Positions 26,392-36,100 of a DNA stretch of 64,000 bases are shown in pieces (positions within the stretch are counted from its first letter, which is position 1; the number at the start of each line of letters is the position of its first letter). The notes beneath the pieces were generated by a model. The model did no database searches. It was not told the origin of the DNA and was given only the letters and a program-made list of their open reading frames with translations. This stretch comes from 66-474 sp040388785 (lineage in GTDB: Bacteria; Pseudomonadota; Gammaproteobacteria; Xanthomonadales; Rhodanobacteraceae). The position numbers and the translations under genes were made by a program. The stretch lies in assembly GCA_040388785.1 (NCBI GenBank), contig JAZKBD010000008.1, forward strand, positions 1 to 64,000, given 5' to 3'.

Positions 26392-27171
26392 ATGCGCGCA
26401 ACCCGATCGCCACGCCGCGAATCTTCGCAACCGAACTACGCGCCCCGGGCACTGCTGCCGCGGCATGGCCTTGCGCGCGTCCTCTCGCGTCTGGGCGTTT
26501 GTTCGCGCAGCGAAGCCGCGCGTCGAATCGTGTCGGGACGCGTGCGCGTGAATGGCAGGCTGGCGCGGGACCCCGGGATGCCGGTCGACCCTGCGACGGA
26601 TTTGATCGAGATGGACGGCCAGCCGTTGTCGACGCGAGAACGGCTCTGCATCGCCGTCAACAAGCCGCGCGGATTGGTGGTCAGTGCGTCGGACGAACAG
26701 GGCCGCGACACGATTTATGCACTGCTGCAAGGCGCCGATCTTCCGTGGCTTGCGCCCGTGGGGCGGCTCGACAAGGCCAGCGAGGGACTGTTGTTGATGA
26801 GCAACGATCCTGCGTGGGCTGCGCGCCTGACCGATCCGGAAGCGCACGTCGCGAAAACGTATCGTGTGCAGGTACGCGGCGTGCCCGATCCAGTGACGCT
26901 CGCGCATCTGCGGGCCGGTGTGGTCGACAAGGGCGAGCGGCTCACGGCCGAATCCGCGCGGATCATCGGCGGCGGCGAAAAGAATGCGTGGCTGGAAATC
27001 ATGCTGGTGGAGGGGCGCAACCGGCAGATCCGCCGCATGCTCGCGGCGTGCGGCCACGAAGTGCTGCGACTGATGCGGGTCGCGATCGGGCCGCTCGAAC
27101 TCGGTGACCTTCCGAAAGGCGGATGGCGCGCGTTGACCGACGCGGAGATCCGCGCACTCTCGGGCGCGTGA
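26392..27171 (+). CDS. rRNA pseudouridine synthase, RsuA/RluB/RluE family
   Basis: 259 residues from the ATG at 26392. An S4 RNA-binding domain (about 27-70: GLARVLSRLGVCSRSEAARRIV...VRVNG) precedes the catalytic domain, with NKPRGLVVS, the catalytic-Asp motif GRLDKASEGLLLMSND, KTYRVQV and the terminal EGRNRQIRRML. These are RsuA-family hallmarks. The family includes RsuA, RluB, RluE and RluF, and I cannot decide the rRNA position from sequence alone. The gene begins right after the OmpA terminator and converges with nagA. Confidence 0.88.
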   Translation: MRATRSPRRESSQPNYAPRALLPRHGLARVLSRLGVCSRSEAARRIVSGRVRVNGRLARDPGMPVDPATDLIEMDGQPLSTRERLCIAVNKPRGLVVSASDEQGRDTIYALLQGADLPWLAPVGRLDKASEGLLLMSNDPAWAARLTDPEAHVAKTYRVQVRGVPDPVTLAHLRAGVVDKGERLTAESARIIGGGEKNAWLEIMLVEGRNRQIRRMLAACGHEVLRLMRVAIGPLELGDLPKGGWRALTDAEIRALSGA

Positions 27172-27179
27172 CCCGACGG

Positions 27180-28316
27180 CTAAGCGGCCTCGCCGATGCC
27201 GCCGATCCAGGTTTCGATGATGCGCAGCGACGGGTCGATCACGGTGAAATCTGCGCGGAAACCCGCTGCGATACGTCCATGGGTTTCGCCCAAGCCAAGG
27301 AAATCGGCGGGGTAAGTCGAGGCCATCCGTGCGGCTTCGTCCAGCGGCACGCCGAGCATGTCCACGGTGTTGCGCACAGCGTCGATCATGCCCAGCGCGG
27401 AACCGGCGAGTGTGCCGGAAGCGGTCTGACAGATGCCGTCGCGCACGCTGATCGTTTCACCGTTCAACACGTACGACGGATCAGCCGCCCCCACCGGCGG
27501 CATCGCGTCGGTGACCAGAAAAATCTTGCCACGCGGCTTCGCTTTCAGTGCCACGCGCAGGCTGGCCGCATCGACGTGATGGCCATCCACGATCACGCCG
27601 CACCACGAATCCGGATCGTCCAGCGCCGCGCCGACCACACCGGGCGCACGGCTGGTCAGCGGCGACATCGCGTTGAACAGGTGAGTGAAGCCGCGTATGC
27701 CTGCATCCAGCGCCGCGCGCACGGTGGCGTAATCGGCATTGGAATGCCCCGCGCTGACAGCGACGCCCGCATCTGCAAGGTCGCGGATTGCATCGGGCGC
27801 CACGCACTCCGGTGCCAAGGTCAGCAGCGTCACGCCGCGGCGCAGCGATTCGGCAAGTCGCAGTTCGGATGCGTCCGGTGCGTGCAGATGTTTTTCCGCA
27901 TGTACGCCCTTGCGTGCGCGGCTGATGAATGGGCCTTCGAGATGGATGCCGAGCACGCCGGGCACGCCTTCCGCGATTGCGTCATCGACCGCAGCAATCG
28001 CAACACGCATCTTGTCGGTGGTGTCGCTGATCAGCGTCGGCAGGAATCCGGTGGTGCCGAAGCGCCGGTGCGCGGCGCCGATGGCGCGAATGCCTGCGGT
28101 GGTTGTCTGGTCATTGAACAGCACGCCGCCGCCGCCATTGACCTGGCAGTCGATGAAGCCGGGCAACAGAATCCCGCCCGACAGGTCGTGAACTTCCGCG
28201 TTCGGCGGGACGCGCGTCGCGAGTTCCACGATTCGGCCATCCTCGACGATCACCGCGACATCGTCGCGCCAGCCCTGCGCCGAAAGCACGCGTGCATTGG
28301 CGAGCGCGACGGCCAT
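27180..28316 (-). CDS. nagA: N-acetylglucosamine-6-phosphate deacetylase
   Basis: 378 residues, ATG at 28316 overlapping the stop of the upstream SIS gene (ATGA). Amidohydrolase motifs in order: GFIDCQVNGGGG, HLEGPFISRARKGVH (metal Glu), SAGHSNADY (His), FTHLFNAMSPL (His), IVDGHHVD, and the catalytic Asp in LVTDAMPPVG. It removes acetate from GlcNAc-6-P. The last gene of the nagP-lacI-nagB-nagA operon. Confidence 0.95.
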   Translation of the reverse strand: MAVALANARVLSAQGWRDDVAVIVEDGRIVELATRVPPNAEVHDLSGGILLPGFIDCQVNGGGGVLFNDQTTTAGIRAIGAAHRRFGTTGFLPTLISDTTDKMRVAIAAVDDAIAEGVPGVLGIHLEGPFISRARKGVHAEKHLHAPDASELRLAESLRRGVTLLTLAPECVAPDAIRDLADAGVAVSAGHSNADYATVRAALDAGIRGFTHLFNAMSPLTSRAPGVVGAALDDPDSWCGVIVDGHHVDAASLRVALKAKPRGKIFLVTDAMPPVGAADPSYVLNGETISVRDGICQTASGTLAGSALGMIDAVRNTVDMLGVPLDEAARMASTYPADFLGLGETHGRIAAGFRADFTVIDPSLRIIETWIGGIGEAA

Positions 28317-29359
28317 CAGACGGTCTCCGTCACCTTGGCAAGGTGCGGCGGGTGGTCGGGATCGCGACCCCGGGCGATCGCCAATGCATTCACCGCGCGA
28401 TAGAAACTTTGTATCGCGAGGATCGGCGCGCACATCGGCTGCCGGGTCGGGATGATCGGCAGCGCATCGCGACCGGATGCGCCGGGTGCCGCGGTCCAGA
28501 CCGTGGCACCGCGTTGGTGGAAGTCGCGTGCGGTTGCCATGACGCCCGCCAATGCATCGTCTTGCTGCGCGAACAACAGCACCGGCAGGCGTGGGCCCAC
28601 CAGTTCCATCGGCCCGTGCCGCACTTCGGCGCTGCTGAAGGCTTCGGCGTGCAACGCGCAGGTTTCCTTCAATTTCAGCGCGGCTTCCTGGGCGGCGGCG
28701 AGGCCATAGCCGCGCCCGAGCACGAACAGGTCGTGCATATCGCGCAGACCCTCGACCAGTGGCGACCAGTCCAGCTCGAATGCCCGGTGCAGTTGTTCCG
28801 GCAGTTCGTGCAACGCGTCGAGCAGCGCCGCGTCTTGCCGCCAGTGCGCCACGAGGTGCAGCACCGCACTCAGCGAACCGATGAAACTCTTGGTTGCCGC
28901 CACGCTTTTTTCCGGACCGGCCTGCAGCGGGATCACCGTGTCGGCCAGCGCCGCCAGCGGTGAATTTTCCGCGTTGACCAGCGCGACCACGCGTGCACCG
29001 GCATTGCGCGCCGCTTCGGCGCTGCGCAGCAGGTCGGGGCTGGCGCCCGATTGCGAGATGACCAGATACAGCGCATCGCGCAGGCGCAGCGGCACCGAAT
29101 AGATCGATTCGACCGACGGCGAAGCCGATGCGGTCACGCAACCGGTCTGCGTCTCGATGACATATTTCGCGTAAGTGGCCGCGTGATCGGAACTGCCGCG
29201 CGCGCAGGTCGCCACGAACGGCGGTGCATGGTCGCGCAGCTCCGCTGCGAGCTTGCGCACCGCCACATCATTGCGTTCGAGTTGCCGCGCGACCGTGTCG
29301 GCGGCTTCGGCGGCTTCGCGGTGCAGCAGCGTGGATTCGACTTTCATTCCTGCAGGCAT
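28316..29359 (-). CDS. Glucosamine-6-phosphate deaminase, SIS type (NagB-II)
   Basis: 347 residues with two SIS sugar-isomerase domains, like the isomerase half of GlmS without the glutaminase domain. Motifs: FVATCARGSSDHAATYAKY, LVISQSGASPDLL, FVLGRGYGLAAAQEAALKLKET, SSAEVRHGPMELV. In this context it converts GlcN-6-P to fructose-6-P. Starts at 29371 (GTG overlapping the lacI stop), 29359 or 29347 are possible; I favour 29359 by spacing to ACAGG. The product is non-homologous to classical NagB. Confidence 0.88.
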   Translation of the reverse strand: MPAGMKVESTLLHREAAEAADTVARQLERNDVAVRKLAAELRDHAPPFVATCARGSSDHAATYAKYVIETQTGCVTASASPSVESIYSVPLRLRDALYLVISQSGASPDLLRSAEAARNAGARVVALVNAENSPLAALADTVIPLQAGPEKSVAATKSFIGSLSAVLHLVAHWRQDAALLDALHELPEQLHRAFELDWSPLVEGLRDMHDLFVLGRGYGLAAAQEAALKLKETCALHAEAFSSAEVRHGPMELVGPRLPVLLFAQQDDALAGVMATARDFHQRGATVWTAAPGASGRDALPIIPTRQPMCAPILAIQSFYRAVNALAIARGRDPDHPPHLAKVTETV

Positions 29360-29367
29360 GAGACCTG

Positions 29368-30390
29368 TCACGCCTTCGGCCGCGGCGGTGCCGTCGAACC
29401 GCGCACCACCAGTTCGGGACTGAAACCCTCATTCTCCACGTCGCCACCGTGGATCTGCGCAATCAAAAGCCGCGCGGCATGTTCGGCGATCTGCTCGGTG
29501 CGCTGCCGCGACGTGGTGAGCGAAGGCCACGAATGCCGCGAGAATGGACTGTCCTCGAAGCCGGCCACCGACAGGTCGTAAGGCACGTGCAGGCCGGCTG
29601 CGCGCGCGGCCGCCAGCACGCCCGCGGCGATTTCGTCGTTCGAACCAAAAATTGCAGTTGGCGGTTCCGCCAGTCCGAGCAACCGGCGCGCGCCGCGGAA
29701 ACCGTCGTCGAACGAATAGTCGCCTTCGAGCACCAGTTCGTCCGACATCGGCACGCCGTAATCCTGGAGCGCCTTTTCATAGCCCTTGTAGCGCTCGGGG
29801 CTGGAACGGTGCTGCTTGCCGCCCCACAGGAAGCCGATGCGCAGGTGGCCGAGCTGGATCAGGTAAGCGGTAATGGCGTAGGCGGCATCGCGGTCGTCCA
29901 CGAACACGCAGGGAAAGCCGTCGTGCGGATCCTCCGCCGCCGAAATCACCCGCACCAGCGGAATGTTGTACGCGGCCAGTTCGCGCAGCAACGCCATGCG
30001 CTCGGACATCGGCGGCGCCAGCACCAGACCCGCCAGGCGCGAACGGTGCACGAGGTCGCGCAATTCCTCGGCGAGTTTCGGGCCGCGCGAATCGCACGGA
30101 TGGATCTGCAAGCCGAACCCCATTTCGCGGCATGCCGCCAGCGCGCCCTGCTGCACCGCGATGATGTAGTACGGATTCGGATTGTCGTACACGAGTCCGA
30201 TCGCGTAGGCCTTGGCGCTGCGCAGGCTGCGCGCGGAGAGATCGGGACGGTAGTCGAGTTGTTCGATCGCGCGCAGCACGCGCTCGCGCGTTTCTTCGCG
30301 CACCGAGCTTTCCCGGTTGATGACGCGCGACACCGTTTTCAGCGATACCTTGGCTTGCCTTGCGACGTCCCGGATGGTGGCGGTTCCCAA
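29368..30390 (-). CDS. nagR: LacI-family transcriptional repressor, probable NagR
   Basis: 340 residues from a TTG start with AAGGAG eight bases upstream. The N-terminal helix-turn-helix TIRDVARQAKVSLKTVSRVIN (5-25) and hinge RPDLSARSLRS are followed by a periplasmic-binding-protein-like sensor domain (IGLVYDNPNPYYI, VFVDDRDAAYAITAYLI, AIFGSNDEIAAGVLAAA). It is embedded between nagP and nagB-II. The likely target is the palindrome at 31964-31977. In Xanthomonas a LacI-type NagR controls GlcNAc use; the assignment here is by context. Confidence 0.85.
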   Translation of the reverse strand: MGTATIRDVARQAKVSLKTVSRVINRESSVREETRERVLRAIEQLDYRPDLSARSLRSAKAYAIGLVYDNPNPYYIIAVQQGALAACREMGFGLQIHPCDSRGPKLAEELRDLVHRSRLAGLVLAPPMSERMALLRELAAYNIPLVRVISAAEDPHDGFPCVFVDDRDAAYAITAYLIQLGHLRIGFLWGGKQHRSSPERYKGYEKALQDYGVPMSDELVLEGDYSFDDGFRGARRLLGLAEPPTAIFGSNDEIAAGVLAAARAAGLHVPYDLSVAGFEDSPFSRHSWPSLTTSRQRTEQIAEHAARLLIAQIHGGDVENEGFSPELVVRGSTAPPRPKA

Positions 30391-30427
30391 GTGCGGCTCC
30401 TTGTGATGCGTGCCGGTGCAGTGCGCG

Positions 30428-31741
30428 TCAGGGCGTCGCGGCGGCGGAATTGATTGCCGCCTCGCGCGTCGGTTGTCCCGCGCGGTGCCCCAGCAATCCG
30501 TAGAACAGAATGTAGATGTAGCCGGGCACCATCACCAGCAGGAATGCCAATTGGAAGTTGATGACTTCCTCGAGGTGCACGAAGAGTTGCGGGATCAGTG
30601 CGCCGCCCGCGATGCCCATGATCAACAGCGCCGAGCCGAACTCCGTGCGATCGCCGAGACCCTTGATGGCCAGCGGGAAGATCGCCGGCCACATCATCGC
30701 GTTCGCGAATCCCAGCGCCGCGACGGAGCCGACCGACAACGTGCCGTGCGTCTGCCAAGCGCCAAAGGCAAACAGCACGCCCAGCACCGCCGAAACCGCG
30801 AGGTAGCGCTGCTGCGAAATGACCCGCGGCGTCAAGACGACGCCTGCCAGATAACCGATCAGCATCCCGACCATGACCCAGGACGTCAGGTGTTTGGCGG
30901 TGTCGAGCGACAGCCCTGACGCTTGCCCGTAGATCACGATGCCATCGCCGACCATCACTTCGAGACCCACGTAAATGAAAAGGCACACCACGCCCAGCCA
31001 CAGGTGAGGAAAGCTGAAGATGCTGCGCCTGTGCGTGTTGGCTTGCAGTCCCTGGCGGTCGCCCGCGGGTTTGATGTCGGGCAGCGAGGAAAACACGATC
31101 CAGACCGCCAGCAGCACCAGCACCACCGCCATCACCACGTAAGGCATGACGGCGCGCGACACGAACGCGTGCTGGAGCATCGATCGCGCCGCGGGCGAAG
31201 CGGCGGCCTTGATCTTGTCCGCGTACGCGGCGGCGCCGCTCAGCAGCAGCGCGCCGAAAACGTACGGGGCGACACCCCCCGCGAATTTGTTGCAGATCCC
31301 CATGATCGCCACGCGCTTGGCGCCGCTCTCGATCGGGCCGAGGATGCTCACGTAGGGATTGGAAGCGGTCTGCAGCAACGCCAAGCCGGCGCCGATTACG
31401 AACAGCGCCACCAGCGCGCCCACATAGCTGTAGCCGCCCATGAAGAAGGCGAACAGGACGGAGCCGATGGCCATCACCAGCAGGCCCAGTGCCATGCCCT
31501 TTTTCATGCCGGTGCGCTTGAGCACCACGGCCGAAGGCAGCGCGAGAAAGAAGTAGGACAGGTAGAACGCCATCGGAATCAGGAACGCGCCGACGTTGTC
31601 CACGTCGAACCCGACCTTGACGAACAGGATCAACGACGAGTTGAGCCAGGTGACGAACCCGAAGATGAAGAACAGGACGCCGATGATCGCCATCGACATC
31701 ACGTAATGTGACGGCTGCGGTGCGGTTGCGGTGGGGGTCAT
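30428..31741 (-). CDS. nagP: MFS sugar transporter, probable GlcNAc importer NagP
   Basis: 437 residues with about twelve membrane helices and the FucP/GluP-type MFS pattern: FFIFGFVTWLNSSLILF in helix 1, GAGLALLQTASNPYVSILGP, NKFAGGVAPYVFGALLL, FANAMMWPAIFPLAIKGLG. It is the first gene of the operon that goes on to lacI, nagB-II and nagA, so proton-coupled N-acetylglucosamine uptake through the inner membrane is the natural reading. The start is the ATG at 31741. Confidence 0.88.
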   Translation of the reverse strand: MTPTATAPQPSHYVMSMAIIGVLFFIFGFVTWLNSSLILFVKVGFDVDNVGAFLIPMAFYLSYFFLALPSAVVLKRTGMKKGMALGLLVMAIGSVLFAFFMGGYSYVGALVALFVIGAGLALLQTASNPYVSILGPIESGAKRVAIMGICNKFAGGVAPYVFGALLLSGAAAYADKIKAAASPAARSMLQHAFVSRAVMPYVVMAVVLVLLAVWIVFSSLPDIKPAGDRQGLQANTHRRSIFSFPHLWLGVVCLFIYVGLEVMVGDGIVIYGQASGLSLDTAKHLTSWVMVGMLIGYLAGVVLTPRVISQQRYLAVSAVLGVLFAFGAWQTHGTLSVGSVAALGFANAMMWPAIFPLAIKGLGDRTEFGSALLIMGIAGGALIPQLFVHLEEVINFQLAFLLVMVPGYIYILFYGLLGHRAGQPTREAAINSAAATP

Positions 31742-31784
31742 GGGCGAGCCTGTGCGGGCGCAATGCGGCCAAGGATTATGCAGC

Positions 31785-31798
31785 GGCCAACGTTGTCA
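31785..31798. promoter_or_regulatory. Degenerate LacI-type operator near nagP
   Basis: The right half AACGTTGTCA is identical to the perfect palindrome at 31964-31977, while the left half is altered (GGCCAAC instead of TGACAAC). It lies about 45-60 bases upstream of the nagP start, a good position for repression of that operon. Confidence 0.6.
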
Positions 31799-31963
31799 TA
31801 TCTGTGTCTCGTGTCGAGTATCGCATGTCCTGTGCGCTGAAAAACAGAGCCTTCGCCAACGCGCGGGTTTGACGCAGCGCAACATGGGTGGATGCCTGAA
31901 AGCCGCATTCTGATTGGACAAACGAGGTCTGCCGCGGCCGATCCGGATTGCTGCATCGCAAAT

Positions 31964-31977
31964 TGACAACGTTGTCA
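31964..31977. promoter_or_regulatory. Perfect LacI-type operator (candidate NagR box)
   Basis: TGACAACGTTGTCA is a perfect 14-bp palindrome with the central CG typical of LacI-family sites. It lies in the 279-bp divergent region, 44 bases before the kinase start and about 220 bases from nagP, with the LacI gene in the adjacent operon. Confidence 0.8.
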
Positions 31978-32020
31978 GTCATGACCACACTGGCGCCCAT
32001 TCGAACCGCCCGAGCGCAGG

Positions 32021-33082
32021 ATGAGTGTGGCCGCCAGTCATTTGACCCAGCATGTCAGCCTGCACACGCAGCCATTCGTGGCGGCGGATGTGGGCGGAAC
32101 CCATGCACGGGTTGCGCTGATGCGCGCGGCCACCGATGGCAAGCGCGAGTTCGAAGTGCTGGCGTATCGCAAGTTCACCTGCGCGGATTTTCCGGGGCTG
32201 CCGGAGCTGCTGACCGCATTCGTCGAAGCCGACGCCACGCTGCCGGTGCGGCGTTGCGTGATCGCTTGCGCGGGGCAAGTCATCGACGACGCCATTGTCA
32301 ATGACAACCTCGCGTGGCGTGTGAGCCTTTCGCAATTGCGCGAAGCGCTGGCTTTCGACGACGTCGCGCTGCTCAACGACTTCGAAGCGCTCGGCTACGC
32401 CCTTGATGACGTGAAGGACACCGACAGCTTGTTGTTGTGCGGTCCCGAGACGTGCGGGGAGGGTCCCGCGCTGGTGGTGGGACCGGGCACCGGATTGGGT
32501 GCGGCGGTGCGTCTGCCCGGCCCGTCTGGCGTGCGCGTGCTCGCCAGCGAAGCGGGGCAGATGGACTTCGCGCCGGGCAACGCGCGCGAACGCGAACTGC
32601 TGGCGCATCTTGCTCCCGACGATGGTTACGTGCCGTACGAGCGCATCGTGTCGGGCCCGGGCCTGCTCACGCTGTACACGGCGTTGTGCGCGCTGCGCGG
32701 ACAACCGCCGCGGCTCGCGACGCCAGAAGCGGTCACTGCCGCAGCCTGCGCGGGCAACGATGAAGACGCGGTTGAAGCCGTCGACGTCTTCTGCGCCGCG
32801 CTCGGCAGTTTCGTCGGCAACCTCGCCATGGCCTTCATGGCGGATGGCGGCGTTTACCTTGCCGGCGGCGTCCTGCCCGAGATGCGCAAGCTGTTGCAGC
32901 GCAGCCGCTTCGTGCAGCGCTGCCTCGACAAGGGCGGCATGCGCGAGTTCCTGCAGCGCGTGCCGGTGCGCCTGATCGAACACGGCCGCCACGGCGTGAT
33001 GGGTGCGGCGCATTGGTATTTCGAGAAGCACATGCGCGGTTCCGCACGCCGCCGCGCGATGGGAGATGGCACGGCGGCGTAA
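32021..33082 (+). CDS. Glucokinase-family sugar kinase, probable GlcNAc kinase
   Basis: 353 residues, glucokinase (Glk) family rather than ROK: ATP-phosphate motif VAADVGGTHARVALM near 22, catalytic segment LLNDFEALGYAL near 115, GPGTGLGAA, EAGQMDFAP and VYLAGGVLPEM. In this locus a kinase is needed to make GlcNAc-6-P after NagP import, so GlcNAc is the likely substrate, though glucose cannot be excluded. It is transcribed divergently from nagP, behind the operator, and leads the plus-strand receptor/hydrolase genes. Confidence 0.85.
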   Translation: MSVAASHLTQHVSLHTQPFVAADVGGTHARVALMRAATDGKREFEVLAYRKFTCADFPGLPELLTAFVEADATLPVRRCVIACAGQVIDDAIVNDNLAWRVSLSQLREALAFDDVALLNDFEALGYALDDVKDTDSLLLCGPETCGEGPALVVGPGTGLGAAVRLPGPSGVRVLASEAGQMDFAPGNARERELLAHLAPDDGYVPYERIVSGPGLLTLYTALCALRGQPPRLATPEAVTAAACAGNDEDAVEAVDVFCAALGSFVGNLAMAFMADGGVYLAGGVLPEMRKLLQRSRFVQRCLDKGGMREFLQRVPVRLIEHGRHGVMGAAHWYFEKHMRGSARRRAMGDGTAA

Positions 33083-33102
33083 CGAGTTTCCTCCACACAT
33101 CC

Positions 33103-33118
33103 GGGTGCTTTCGCACCC
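33103..33118 (+). other. Short hairpin before the TonB receptor gene
   Basis: GGGTGC and GCACCC form a six-base stem on a TTTC loop, 30 bases before the receptor start and 21 bases after the kinase stop. There is no T run, so it is more likely an RNA-stability or attenuation element than a terminator, or chance. Confidence 0.35.
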
Positions 33119-33147
33119 ATCACCTGGCGAGCGAGAAGGGGTACGTC

Positions 33148-36100
33148 ATGAAATTCCGCAAGAGCATGCTTTCGGCGAGCATCGCCACGGCGCTGTTGTT
33201 CGCAGCAGCTGCCCAGGCGCAGAACGCCTCGCCTCAGGGTCAGTCCACCGCCAATGACCAGCAACAGCCACAGGCGGGTTCGGGCGCGCAGACGGATTCC
33301 ACGCAAAAGAAAAAAGACACCGTCCAGCAACTGGAAACCATCCAGGTCGTCGGCATGCGCGCCGCGCAGGCGTTGTCGATCGAAACCAAGAAGGCGGCCA
33401 ATTCGCAGGTCGAAGTGGTTTCCGCCGTCGACATCGGCAAGCTGCCCGCCAAGAACGTCGCCGACACGATCGCGCAGTTGCCGGGCGTCAACATCGCCGA
33501 CGCCGCCGGTGCAGAAGGCGGCTTCGACGAATCCGATCGCGCCAGCATCCGCGGCAGCGCGCCGTCGCTGACCCTGACTACCGTCAACGGCCACTCCATC
33601 GGCTCCGGCGACTGGTTCGTCCTCGGTGGCGGCGGCACGCGCAGCGTCAGCTTCTCCATGCTGCCATCCGAAGTCGTCAACCAAGTGGTCGTGCACATGA
33701 CCCCGGAGGCCAAGCTTCTGGAGGGCGGCGCGGCTGGCACCATCGACATCATCACCCGCAAGCCGCTGGATTTCAGCCAGCAGCTTTCCGTCGAAGGCAG
33801 CGTTGGCGGGGTGTACGCCGACCTGCCCGGAAAAACCACGCCGCAGGCCAGTGGACTGCTCAACTGGAAAAACGCTTCCAGTACGTTCGGCGTGATGGTC
33901 CAGGCCTTCTACGAGAAGCGCGATCTGCAGCGCGAAGGGCAGGAAATCCTTGGCTATTCGTATATCCCGTATTGCTACAAGCAAGGCACGACGGGTTGCG
34001 CCGAAGTATATCCAGCGGCTCAGTCGCTTCACCTGTCTCCGACCGGTCCAAACAGCAACAGCACGGGCGTGTTCTACCCCAACTTGCCAGGCGCGGCACT
34101 GTTCACGCAGACACGCAAGCGCGAGGGTGGCTCGGTCGACTTGCAGTGGAAGGCGACCGACAACCTCACCTTCAACCTCGACGCGTTCTATTCGCACCTC
34201 GATGCAACCGATTACAACCGCAACTACATGTTGCGCACGCGCGACCAGCTTCCCCAACAATTGGTCACCGGCACCATTCAAGGCAACATTCTCACCAGTG
34301 CGAACTTGCCGGGCGGTTATCCCCTCAGTGGCGGCACGACGCCTCTCTCCCAGGGTATCTACGACATGATCTCGCGCCCGGGCGAAAGCGAGTCCAGCCA
34401 GTTCGTCACGCTGGATGCGGATTGGCAAGCCACCAACAATCTCGGCTTCAAGTTCCAGATCGGCACGACCAAGGGCACCGGCAACACGCCCACCCAGGAC
34501 GTGATGGAGATGGACACGGGTTTCGGTTCGACCGCCAGCTATGCGATGAATGGGCTCGGCACGCCGCTCAATTGGAGCATGAGTGGTACCAATAACGCGT
34601 TCGATCCGGCAACCGCTGGCCTCGATTGGATTTTCGGTGAACAGAACATCCACGTAGTGGACAAGGAACGCTGGTTCCAAGCCGACGGCACTTACGATTT
34701 CGACAACGCCGGCGCGCTGTCCTCGCTCGAATTCGGCGTGCGCTACGCCAAGCACGACCACAACAGTCCGACGGATATTGCGCAGGGTCCGAACTTCGCT
34801 TCCGCCGTGGAATTCGGTGTGCATGACCCCTCGATCTATCCACCGGCCGGCGGCAACTATCCCGGCGATTTCGGCAGCAATCTCGGCGTGGGCCAGATGC
34901 CTGCCAACATCTGGTTCTGGACGCCCGACCAGCTGGCGCAACTGAATGCCCTGTATGCCAACCGCAAGGTGACGGACGACTCCGGCACGTCGCGCTTCTA
35001 CCCGAACGGCATCTACAGCATGACGGAGAAGAACGGCGCGGCCTACATCCAGGCGAATTTCACGGGTGAACACTGGACCGCCAACGCGGGCTTGCGTTAC
35101 GTGTCCACCGACGAGAACATCGGCTACACCAGCCCCGGTATCCAGGAAGCGAGCTATGCGCTGGGTACGCCGCCCTCGGCGTTCTATCCGAGCGGCTGGT
35201 ACTGGAACTATTACAAGCACAACTACAACAAGGTGCTGCCGAGCTTCAACGTGAAGTTCGACTTGAACTCCGACGGCAGCCTGCTGACGCGGTGGTCGGC
35301 ATCACAGACCCTGACGCGCCAGGACTACACCCAGCTCGCCGGGTTCCTGAACCTCAACGACCCCAAGGTTGCCACCGACCTGGGTGGCGGCAGCGGGTCC
35401 AATCCGCGCCTGAAACCGATCCTGTCCACCAATTTCAGCGCGTCACTGGAATGGTATTTCGCGCCGCGCGGCCTGCTGTCGGGCAGCGTATATGCGATGG
35501 ACCTCAACAACTATTACGACTACGGCACCACGACCGCCACGTACCTCAACAACTACCTGACCAACAACGGCGCCGGCAACAATCCATCGCACACGCCGGT
35601 GTACAGCAACTACCTGGTCAGCATTCCGGTGAATGTCAACGGCACGTTGAAGGGCGTGACCCTGAACTACATCCAGCCGATCGGCGACCACTTCGGCGTG
35701 TCGTTCAATTACACCTACGCCACGGGACATTCGTCGGGTGGTACCTACCTGTACAACGCGGATGGCACGCTGGCCAACAATGCCGCAGCCGGCGATCGCC
35801 CGTTGTTCGGCACTTCCAAGAACACGGCCAACGCGTCTGTCTTCTATGAAGACGCGCATTGGAATGCCCGCGTCAACTACACCTATCGTTCCAAGTTCTA
35901 CGACGGCGTGATGTCCAGTACGGGGCAGATGGCGCTGTTGCCGTATTGGCAGTCCGGTCAGGGTTACCTGTCGTTCTCGGCGGGCTACAAGCTCAACGAT
36001 CATTTGAGCTTCTCGTTCGACGCGATGAACCTCAACAATCCGAAGCTGCGCTACTTCATCAATGGCTCGCAGGCCGGCCTGGGCTTCGCCACCGCACCGG

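Noticed and set aside
24883..27057. A 724-codon minus-strand frame opposite OmpA and the pseudouridine synthase
   Set aside because: It crosses a strong terminator and two real genes on the other strand, so it is a GC-driven shadow.
27123..28403. A 426-codon plus-strand frame opposite nagA
   Set aside because: nagA motifs are complete on the minus strand; this frame has none.
32854..35220. A 788-codon minus-strand frame opposite the TonB receptor
   Set aside because: Antisense shadow of a well-supported receptor; no recognisable motif.
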